A stretch of 5,222 nt of DNA from an uncultured Lachnospiraceae bacterium (GTDB lineage: Bacteria; Bacillota; Clostridia; Lachnospirales; Lachnospiraceae): positions 1-5,222 of the forward strand of contig CAJUOE010000170.1 of NCBI GenBank assembly GCA_910587895.1. Direction: 5' to 3'. The notes under the pieces are model-generated. The model saw only the letters and a program-made list of their open reading frames with translations. It did no database searches and was not told the DNA's origin. A program made the translations under genes and the position numbers. This document shows, piece after piece, positions 1 through 5,187 of this stretch (positions are counted from its first letter, which is position 1; each line of letters opens with the position of its first letter).

Positions 1-20
1 CCATAATTTTATATTCTATT

Positions 21-73
21 CCAGCCGTTACGTGTCCTTACGGACTTTGCAGCAAGCGCAAAGTCCTGGGCTG
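21..73. repeat. Nested hairpin element upstream of the regulator gene
   Basis: A 9-bp perfect stem, GGACTTTGC (42-50) with GCAAAGTCC (58-66), has a 7-nt loop. It is enclosed by an outer 5-bp pair, CAGCC (22-26) with GGCTG (69-73). A competing short hairpin, GTCC (34-37) with GGAC (42-45), shares bases with the inner stem, so the two cannot form together. No U-run follows on the plus strand, so a plus-strand terminator is unlikely. It lies upstream of the predicted promoter and is probably not in the regulator mRNA. It could be an interspersed palindromic repeat or the tail of a transcript from outside the window. Confidence 0.5.
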
Positions 74-129
74 AACTGTTACTGATACCCTGCAATTTGA
101 TGCGGATATCAGGGCTTTACACATTCTGC

Positions 130-159
130 TTGTATTCTTCAGGGCAAGCGAAGTATAAT
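130..159 (+). promoter_or_regulatory. Candidate sigma-A-type promoter for the two-component operon
   Basis: A perfect TATAAT -10 hexamer lies at 154-159. The best -35 candidate is TTGTAT at 130-135, matching TTGACA at three of six positions with an 18-bp spacer. A start would fall near 166, giving a leader of about 114 nt before the regulator start codon. The strong -10 and weak -35 would suit modest or activator-assisted expression. No TAAGAT repeats like those before the ABC genes are present here, so autoregulation through that motif is not evident. Confidence 0.5.
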
Positions 160-162
160 AAA

Positions 163-193
163 CATACCATATTTACCTCGGAGGCACGGTATG
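163..193. promoter_or_regulatory. Inverted repeat at the predicted transcription start
   Basis: CATACC (163-168) and GGTATG (188-193) form a 6-bp inverted repeat separated by 19 nt, starting a few bases after the candidate -10. As DNA it could be an operator. As RNA it would be a 5'-end hairpin that places the GGAGG at 180-184 in the loop and the ATG at 191 in the stem, so it could limit translation of the tiny downstream reading frame. Six base pairs can arise by chance, so this is tentative. Confidence 0.3.
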
Positions 194-235
194 GATTACA
201 TGGCAGCCAAAGAAGCCTGCCGATGGAAGATTTAA
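191..235 (+). pseudogene. 14-codon reading frame, probable stump of an HTH/excisionase-like gene
   Basis: The frame encodes MDYMAAKEACRWKI and then stops. A GGAGG ribosome binding site at 180-184 sits 6 nt before its ATG, which is close to ideal. The peptide resembles the first residues of small HTH DNA-binding proteins of Clostridial mobile elements, which often begin M(D/E)YxTAKEAAEKWxIS. That resemblance is from memory and rests on few residues. If correct, the gene lost everything after the first helix and its start region now forms part of the response-regulator leader. Alternatively it is a real leader peptide: it has a good ribosome binding site and ends 44 nt before the regulator ATG. 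Confidence 0.35.
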
Positions 236-279
236 AAGTGTAAAAAGCAAAGAAAACAGGCCAAAGGAGGTTACCTGCG

Positions 280-984
280 ATGAATGAATATAAAATTATG
301 GCCGTGGACGATGAGCCGGATATTCTGGGTCTGCTCGAAAAGGCTTTAAATATTGAGGGCTTTCCTACTGTCATAAAAATCGATACAGGCAGAAAGGCGG
401 TAAATGCCTGCAAAGAAATACAGCCGGACATGATGATCTTAGATGTTATGCTGCCGGATATTGACGGCTACGAAGTGTGCAGGCAGATCCGGCAGTTTTC
501 CAATTGCCCCATCCTGTTCCTTTCCTCCAAAAACGATGAATTAGATAAAATCCTGGGCCTGGCTGTCGGCGGCGACGATTATGTTACCAAGCCTTTCAGC
601 CCGAAGGAAATTGCTTACAGGGTGAAAGCGCAGCTGCGCCGCATGGAATACAGGCAATGCCCCTGCAACAGCCAGGCAATAGAAATCGGAGCCTTAACGA
701 TTGATACGGATGGCTGCAGGGCGCTCAAAGACGGCAGGGACCTGGAGCTGACTGCCCGGGAGTTTGAGATATTGCAATACTTAGCGGAAAATAAAGGGCG
801 GGTAATCAGCCGCGAGCGCATATATGAAGCGGTCTGGAACGAGGACAGCTTCGGCTGCGATAATACGGTCATGGTCCATATCCGGCACCTGCGCGAGAAA
901 ATGGAAAACGATCCCACCGCCCCCATGTATCTTATCACAATGAAAGGCTTAGGCTATAAGCTGGTAAACCCTTATGAAAAGTAA
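280..984 (+). CDS. OmpR/PhoB-family response regulator
   Basis: This 234-residue cytoplasmic transcription factor is presumably phosphorylated by the kinase encoded next to it. The receiver domain covers about residues 4-118: acidic pocket Asp10-Asp11, phosphoacceptor Asp55 in the ILDVMLPDIDG motif, Ser82 at the switch Ser/Thr position, Tyr101 as the aromatic switch and Lys104-Pro105. A winged-helix DNA-binding domain follows at about 134-231, with the LTAREFEIL motif, a recognition helix around NTVMVHIRHLREKME and the closing GLGYKL wing. All key residues are intact and the length is normal for the family. The start is supported by AAAGGAGG at 263-270, 9 nt upstream. The gene overlaps the kinase gene by 11 bp. 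Its likely targets are the phased TAAGAT repeats before the ABC genes (inference). Family assignment is very secure; no specific gene name is justified. Confidence 0.97.
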   Translation: MNEYKIMAVDDEPDILGLLEKALNIEGFPTVIKIDTGRKAVNACKEIQPDMMILDVMLPDIDGYEVCRQIRQFSNCPILFLSSKNDELDKILGLAVGGDDYVTKPFSPKEIAYRVKAQLRRMEYRQCPCNSQAIEIGALTIDTDGCRALKDGRDLELTAREFEILQYLAENKGRVISRERIYEAVWNEDSFGCDNTVMVHIRHLREKMENDPTAPMYLITMKGLGYKLVNPYEK

Positions 985-2401
985 AAAGAATTTCAACCCT
1001 TTCTTCCGGATGGCCCTGCTCCTTTCCATAGCATTATTAGCCGGCATTGCCACGGCAATCGGCCTGTTCTATTATATGTTCTCAATCCCGGAACCGGAAG
1101 GCATAAGCCTCGCCCATTGGCCGCAAACTTTTACAAACAATTTTTCTTGCTGGGCAACCTATGAGGACGGGGAACTCTCTATCGAACAGATTGGCCTTGG
1201 CCGGCTGGACGAATATGGCTTGTGGATTCAGTTTTTGGATGAATCCGGGCAGGAGATTTTCTCCTACAGCAAACCAGCCTGCTACCCTGAAAAATATTCT
1301 GCTTCCGAACTGCTGGCCCTTGGCTCCAGCGGCTATCAAAACGGATATACGGTATTTGTAAACAGTCTGGAGGATTCCGAAGAAGTTTGCAGCTATTGCA
1401 TAGGATTTCCTTATGATATCGGGAAATATATGCTGCATTACAACGGCAGCAGGGTTTCAAGGCTTTCCCCTGCGGCAAGGGGAATTATCCTTGCCGCTTT
1501 GGGCGCCCTTATCATCACCGTGCTTGCTTATGGTTTCTGGCTTTCACGGAAATTGTCAGACATTACAAAGGGCATCAAAAATATCTCCCTCCGTACCTAC
1601 CAGCCATTGCAGGAAAATGGGATGTTTGGCGGAATCTACAGCGCCCTGAACAAAATGGACAGGGACATCTGCCGCGCCGGCCAAATAAGTGAAGAAACAG
1701 AAACCATGCGCCGGGAATGGATTGCAAATATTACCCATGACCTGAAAACGCCCCTGTCCCCCATCAAAGGCTATGCAGAACTGCTTGCCGACAGTTCTGA
1801 TAAGGAGAAACAGACCGTACAGGAATACGGATCTATCATCCTGAAGAATATCAACCATACCGAAAACCTGATTAACGACTTGAAGCTAACCTATCAGCTT
1901 GATTCCGGTTCCATCCCATTTCATCCAAAGAAAGTCCGGATTACACGCTATGTAAAAGAATGGATCATAGATATTGCCAATGATCCTACCTACGCAAACC
2001 GTGACATTGCTTTTGGCAGCAAAATACCAGAACAAACGGTAACTTTAGATTCCGGCCTGTTTAGGCGCGCTGTAACGAACCTTGTTACTAACGCCCTTTG
2101 GCACAATCCTGCGGATACAAAAGTCAGCATCCTGCTTGATACCGACAAACGCGGCGGTATTCTGCTCTCAGTCTGCGATAATGGAAAAGGGCTCGGCGAA
2201 CCAGAGCAGGAAAGGCTGTTTGAACGGTATTACAGAGGGACAAATACAAAAGAAAAGCCGGAAGGAAGCGGACTAGGGCTTGCTATCGCGAATCAAATTG
2301 TAACGCTTCACGGCGGTGAAATCACAGTGAACAGCCAGCTGGGTATTGGAACAGAATTTATCATCCATGTTCCATGTAAAAATGGAGAAGCTGCAGATTA
2401 A
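974..2401 (+). CDS. Membrane sensor histidine kinase
   Basis: This 475-residue inner-membrane kinase is the likely partner of the upstream regulator. Transmembrane helices lie at about residues 12-36 and 168-190, enclosing an extracytoplasmic sensor of about 130 residues with no recognised fold. A linker at about 191-236 may be a degenerate HAMP. The HisKA region carries the H-box ITHDLKTPLSPIKGY with phosphoacceptor His255. The ATP-binding domain shows an N-box (NLVTNALWHN, Asn373), G1 (DNGKG, from Asp402), an F-box (LFERYYRG) and G2 (GSGLGL, 431-436), so catalysis looks intact. The sensor has four cysteines (59, 103, 139, 142), the last two as CxxC. The ATG lies inside the end of the regulator gene and no clear ribosome binding site precedes it, which suggests translational coupling. 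The ligand is unknown; the adjacent ABC exporter suggests a peptide or cell-envelope stress signal. Confidence 0.96.
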   Translation: MKSKKNFNPFFRMALLLSIALLAGIATAIGLFYYMFSIPEPEGISLAHWPQTFTNNFSCWATYEDGELSIEQIGLGRLDEYGLWIQFLDESGQEIFSYSKPACYPEKYSASELLALGSSGYQNGYTVFVNSLEDSEEVCSYCIGFPYDIGKYMLHYNGSRVSRLSPAARGIILAALGALIITVLAYGFWLSRKLSDITKGIKNISLRTYQPLQENGMFGGIYSALNKMDRDICRAGQISEETETMRREWIANITHDLKTPLSPIKGYAELLADSSDKEKQTVQEYGSIILKNINHTENLINDLKLTYQLDSGSIPFHPKKVRITRYVKEWIIDIANDPTYANRDIAFGSKIPEQTVTLDSGLFRRAVTNLVTNALWHNPADTKVSILLDTDKRGGILLSVCDNGKGLGEPEQERLFERYYRGTNTKEKPEGSGLGLAIANQIVTLHGGEITVNSQLGIGTEFIIHVPCKNGEAAD

Positions 2402-2462
2402 GGTTTCCTTATTCTTGCCGAATGTCCTCGCTTCGCTGGGGCAGGCCCTGGTATAGAGGTAT
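2402..2462. other. Intergenic spacer after the kinase gene, with weak hairpin
   Basis: No gene is seen here. TGCC (2416-2419) can pair with GGCA (2440-2443) around an imperfect CCTCGC/GCTGGG hairpin. No U-run follows, so it is not a convincing terminator. A short direct GGTAT repeat occurs at 2450-2454 and 2458-2462, just before the TAAGAT repeats. The hairpin resembles the 21-73 element in style but shares little sequence with it. Confidence 0.3.
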
Positions 2463-2503
2463 CTTAAGATTAAATTAAGATAGGGAAAAGTTCCGGCTAA
2501 GAT
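2461..2503 (+). promoter_or_regulatory. Phased TAAGAT repeats, probable response-regulator operator and promoter
   Basis: TAAGAT occurs at 2465-2470, 2476-2481 and 2498-2503, with start spacings of 11 and 22 bp, so all lie on one helix face. The first two extend to TTAAGAT. Direct repeats 11 bp apart are the classic binding pattern for OmpR/PhoB-class dimers. The first copy also sits in a 10-bp palindrome, ATCTTAAGAT (2461-2470). The third copy matches the TATAAT -10 consensus at four of six positions, which would place the second repeat over the -35 region, typical for an activator of this class. Transcription would then start near 2510. Another possible -10 is TATGCT at 2512-2517. That the neighbouring regulator binds here is inferred. 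Confidence 0.6.
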
Positions 2504-2504
2504 A

Positions 2505-2543
2505 GGTGGTTTATGCTATTAAGCATAGGCCGCCTTATTTTTT
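2505..2543 (+). terminator. Rho-independent terminator between kinase and ABC genes
   Basis: A 13-bp stem pairs 2505-2517 with 2522-2534. It includes three G-U pairs and closes on an ATTA loop (2518-2521). TTATTTTTT (2535-2543) follows, so both hallmarks of an intrinsic terminator are present. It would end transcripts from the regulator-kinase operon and isolate the ABC genes. If the ABC promoter starts near 2510, as the TAAGAT arrangement suggests, its transcript lacks the outer five base pairs and would terminate less well. If the start is further upstream, the hairpin would act as an attenuator. Confidence 0.8.
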
Positions 2544-2577
2544 CTGCCTATGAAAAATATATCTGGAGGATTCTTAT

Positions 2578-3480
2578 ATGCAGTTACAGCTAAAAAATTT
2601 ATGTAAGCAGTACGGAACAAAGTATGCTGTAAACCATGTAAACGCAAGCTTTTCACCCGGAGTATACGGCCTGCTCGGAGCAAACGGCGCCGGAAAAACA
2701 ACGCTTATGAGAATGATATGCGGCGTTTTAAAGCCCTCTTCCGGCAGCATCCGCCTGAACGGCAAAAGCATGGAAGAATTAGGGGAACGGTACTATTCCC
2801 ATTTAGGGTACATGCCGCAGGATTTCGGCTTTTATCCCGATTTTACCGCCCGTGAATTTATGCTGTATATGGCGGCAGTAAAAGGCCTTGACGCCAAAAC
2901 GGCGAAACAAAGGACAGATTATCTGCTCCATATGGTAAACCTGCAGGAGGCAGCAAACAAAAAAGTCAAATCCTATTCCGGCGGTATGAAGCAGCGGCTG
3001 GGAATCGCCCAAGCGGAGCTGAACCATCCCCAGATTCTAATACTGGATGAGCCTACCGCCGGGCTTGATCCCAAAGAGCGGGTGCGTTTCCGCAACCTCA
3101 TATCGGATTTTGCAAAAGAGAAAATTGTCATCCTGTCCACGCATATCGTATCGGACGTTTCCTATATCGCCGACTACATCTTAATGATGAAAAGCGGTAG
3201 GTTCCTGCTTGGCAAACCCATGGAAACGGTTACAAGCCATATCAAAGGGAAAGTCTGGGAAATTTTGGTTGACAGCCGTGAAGTCCCAATATACAGCCGG
3301 GATTTTTCTGTTGTAAACCTGCACCATGAAAACAATATGGTACGGCTGCGTATTGTGAGCGATACAGCGCCGGCAATAGATGCAGTTACTGCAGAGCCGA
3401 GCCTGGAGGATCTGTTCCTGTACCATTTCGGAGAAGACGCACAAAGCAAAAGGAGCGATGATTATGCTGATGAAATATGA
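2578..3480 (+). CDS. ABC transporter ATP-binding protein
   Basis: This 300-residue cytoplasmic ATPase powers the ABC-2-type permease encoded just downstream. Motifs appear in order: Walker A GANGAGKT (34-41), Q-loop Gln81 in GYMPQDFG, signature YSGGM (133-137), Walker B ILILDE (153-158) with catalytic Glu158, D-loop GLD (162-164) and switch His189 in STHIVSD. A C-terminal extension from about residue 210 ends in the EPSLEDLFLYHFGE segment common in the CcmA/BcrA-like export ATPases. All catalytic residues are intact and the length is normal. The ATG has GGAGG at 2565-2569, 8 nt upstream. Its 3' end overlaps the permease start by 17 bp, so the two are translationally coupled. The sequence groups it with drug or peptide exporters, but the substrate cannot be assigned. 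Confidence 0.97.
   Translation: MQLQLKNLCKQYGTKYAVNHVNASFSPGVYGLLGANGAGKTTLMRMICGVLKPSSGSIRLNGKSMEELGERYYSHLGYMPQDFGFYPDFTAREFMLYMAAVKGLDAKTAKQRTDYLLHMVNLQEAANKKVKSYSGGMKQRLGIAQAELNHPQILILDEPTAGLDPKERVRFRNLISDFAKEKIVILSTHIVSDVSYIADYILMMKSGRFLLGKPMETVTSHIKGKVWEILVDSREVPIYSRDFSVVNLHHENNMVRLRIVSDTAPAIDAVTAEPSLEDLFLYHFGEDAQSKRSDDYADEI
3451..3466 (+). promoter_or_regulatory. Ribosome binding site that fixes the permease start
   Basis: AGGAG at 3451-3455 lies inside the ATPase gene. It is only 2 nt before the ATG at 3458, 8 nt before the ATG at 3464 and 14 nt before the ATG at 3470. The 8-nt spacing makes 3464 the best start. The same frame is open back to an ATG at 3380, but that stretch lies within the ATPase gene in another frame, is cysteine- and charge-rich, and lacks the permease's usual MxKYEFLK beginning. 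Confidence 0.65.
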
Positions 3481-4702
3481 ATTCTTGAAAATCCTGCGAA
3501 AAAAATCCACCATTACCGTCATGGCAGCCAGCCTGTTATTAACAGCCTTCCTGTTCAGCCTGCCCATCCTGCAGTACCAGACCTACAATCAGGATGGCGT
3601 AATCAAAGGCTCTGCGGGCATCGCTTATACAAAAAGCCAGTATCAGGATATCTCCGTCCCGATTACGGAGGAATATGTAGAAAAAACAATCACAGAGTAT
3701 CAAAAACTCTTTGAGAACCCCGATAATGTGGGCTATGACGGAAGCGAAAAGTTCCTCATCGGCGACGCATATTGGAATTTTGTCGCCCCTAGGGAAAAAC
3801 AGCTTCGCATGATTGCCTCCGCATATGATTCCCCCGGCGAAAATTCCGGCTTCAATAAACTGCCAGAACTAGATCTGGCAAACGGGGCTAAATTTTACCA
3901 GATGAGGAATGAAAAGATAGAATCACTCCTGAACGCACCGTCAAGGGAGCTTTCCGCACAGCAGAAAGAATACTGGGGAAATATGAGCAGCAAAGTGGAA
4001 ACGCCCCTGCAATATGGATATCACGAAGGCTGGGAAATCATCATGAGCAGTTTTGAACTGCTGATGTTCGCCCTGTTGGCTGTCTGCATTGTGATAGCGC
4101 CTGTCTTTTCCGGCGAATACCAAGCCGGCACGGACGCCGTCATCCTGTCCGGCAAATATGGCAAGACTAAACTGGTAACGGCAAAAATAATATCATCTAT
4201 GCTGTTTGGCGTCCTTGCATTTACGCTGCATGTTACCGTTGCTTTCGGCCTGCCTCTTGCCGCTTTTGGGGCAGATGGCTGGAACCTGCCTTTACAGGCT
4301 GCAGGCCTCACAATCCCTTACCCTTTCACCTTCCTGCAGGCGGCCCTAACCAACCTCGGCGTTATTTATCTGGTACTGCTTGCCATGATTGCCCTGACGC
4401 TGCTGTTGTCTGCCAAAATGAAAAGCCCTTTCCTCGTGTTGGTTATACTCGTTCCCGTGCTTTTTCTCCCACTGTTCCTCTCCCCCAATGGGACAGCCGG
4501 GGCATACAACCTGGTTTTGTTCCTGCTGCCGTACCGCTGCGCCATGCCGGAAATCGGTAAATATGTTTCCTATCAGATCGGGAAGTATGGGCGGATGAGG
4601 AAGCGTTTTTTAGAAGAAAACCATAGGGGCATTTATTCGTATATGATTTTGTCGGAAACCTTATGGAAACATCTTGCGGAAGCTGTCCGGCATGGAGATT
4701 GA
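3464..4702 (+). CDS. ABC-2-like permease, C-terminus replaced by a TnpV-like fragment
   Basis: This 412-residue predicted membrane protein partners the preceding ATPase. It starts MLMKYEFLKILRKKS, followed by TM1 (about 17-37) and a hydrophilic extracytoplasmic segment of about 155 residues. Four more helices lie at about 196-216, 244-267, 293-316 and 322-340. PVFSGEYQAGT (213-223) after TM2 matches the ABC-2 pattern in which E-Y/R-x-x-GT precedes the next cytosolic loop. A sixth helix would be expected after PYRCAMPEIGKYVSYQ (356-371), but the sequence turns hydrophilic there. From residue 372 it reads like TnpV (GKYGRMRKRFLEENHRG) and then stops. Native permease therefore ends near base 4576. 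The protein may be non-functional or partly functional. Role in peptide or drug export is inferred from family and neighbours; the exact family is uncertain. Confidence 0.85.
   Translation: MLMKYEFLKILRKKSTITVMAASLLLTAFLFSLPILQYQTYNQDGVIKGSAGIAYTKSQYQDISVPITEEYVEKTITEYQKLFENPDNVGYDGSEKFLIGDAYWNFVAPREKQLRMIASAYDSPGENSGFNKLPELDLANGAKFYQMRNEKIESLLNAPSRELSAQQKEYWGNMSSKVETPLQYGYHEGWEIIMSSFELLMFALLAVCIVIAPVFSGEYQAGTDAVILSGKYGKTKLVTAKIISSMLFGVLAFTLHVTVAFGLPLAAFGADGWNLPLQAAGLTIPYPFTFLQAALTNLGVIYLVLLAMIALTLLLSAKMKSPFLVLVILVPVLFLPLFLSPNGTAGAYNLVLFLLPYRCAMPEIGKYVSYQIGKYGRMRKRFLEENHRGIYSYMILSETLWKHLAEAVRHGD
4577..4681 (+). pseudogene. TnpV-like transposon protein, internal fragment fused in frame to the permease
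   Basis: This stretch encodes IGKYGRMRKRFLEENH and continues to SETLWKHLAE, about 35 residues. It matches the conserved middle of TnpV, a small protein of Clostridial transposons with an (I/L)GxxGxxRxxYLxEHRxxLYxxLLxSGxLxxHLxEID pattern (recalled, not searched). The normal N-terminal part, about 40 residues, and the C-terminal region after the HLxEID motif are missing. It shares the permease frame and has no start codon or ribosome binding site of its own, so it is translated only as the permease tail. It marks a past recombination or deletion at about 4574-4580. Confidence 0.6.
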
Positions 4703-4964
4703 GGAGGACACTCTCGAGGCGGTCGCGGATTATGTGGGGGAGCGGAGGCTGAAGCAGTTTCAGCCGGAGAGGAAAGGAGGAACGGTGAACGTGTGCAAAG
4801 CGATTGATATTTTGGTTGCGGACGGGGAGAAGAAAGGTGAGAAAAGAGGATTCCGGCGCGGCGTTGCTCAGGAAAGAAAGAAGACAGAGCGGGAAAGAAG
4901 ACGCGCGGATGCGGAATATAAGCGCGGGTCCGGGAGCTGGAGCGTATGCTGGAGCTTTGAATAA
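4674..4964 (+). pseudogene. Decayed C-terminal fragment of a mobile-element or Rpn-like protein, frameshifted
   Basis: A frame open from 4674 reads LRKLSGMEIEEDTLEAV and later TVNVCKAIDILVADGEKKG, followed by Arg/Lys/Glu-rich sequence. The (M/V)CKAIDxLxADGxxKGxxxG block and charged coiled-coil tail resemble the C-terminus of Rpn/PD-(D/E)XK-type putative transposase proteins of Lachnospiraceae; this is a loose, remembered match. The N-terminal catalytic part is absent. The tail is out of frame: bases 4922-4960 in another frame read ARVRELERMLEL and stop, a good coiled-coil ending. One base appears lost near 4917-4922, and the current frame instead ends in low-complexity GSGSWSVCWSFE. The strand is strikingly purine-rich. 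The only starts are a TTG inside the permease/TnpV frame and an internal ATG at 4692 without a proper ribosome binding site. Confidence 0.5.
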
Positions 4965-5187
4965 AAGAGAAGTCAGCATTCGTTTTTCCTATAAAACAGG
5001 CAGCCATAACGACTGCCGGTAGAAGCAATTAATAATTTACACATATCACCAGACAGGATTTGCCGGGCGGAAGATCCGGAAGCTTTTGGCCGGAGCGGCT
5101 CCAGCAGGCGGCGGGCAGCAGGAACAAAAACATTGCATAAAGCTGTCAGTTATGATCCCGTCTTTAACACTAGTATAAGTATAAAAG
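4965..5187. other. Intergenic stretch, no supportable gene
   Basis: No reading frame here has both a start and a ribosome binding site. A GC-rich block at about 5060-5125 contains the small palindromes TCCGGA and GGAGC-G-GCTCC, between AT-rich sequence on both sides. GGCAG (5000-5004) and CTGCC (5013-5017-region) could form a weak 5-bp hairpin. An AT-rich run near 5171-5186 (TATAAG, TATAAA) could hold a -10 element for a gene beyond the window, but no matching -35 is evident. It is probably further decayed element sequence. Confidence 0.4.

Noticed and set aside
3380..3463. Upstream extension of the permease frame to an ATG at 3380
   Set aside because: It lies wholly within the ATPase gene in another frame, lacks a fitting ribosome binding site, and adds 28 residues unlike a permease N-terminus; AGGAG at 3451-3455 supports 3464.
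3181..3567. 128-codon minus-strand frame across the ATPase/permease junction
   Set aside because: It is a shadow of two confident plus-strand genes, with no ribosome binding site or recognisable domain.
4443..4979. 178-codon minus-strand reading frame opposite the permease tail
   Set aside because: It is antisense to well-supported permease sequence, is Pro/Ser-rich low complexity, and results from the purine-rich plus strand having few minus-strand stops.
4804..5022. 72-codon plus-strand frame overlapping the decayed fragment
   Set aside because: No ribosome binding site and no recognisable motifs; it is the out-of-frame reading of the charged coiled-coil remnant.
5041..5140. Short frame reading ITRQDLPGGRSGSFWPERLQ
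   Set aside because: It follows stop codons directly, has no start codon and I recognise no family; at most a remnant of unknown origin.
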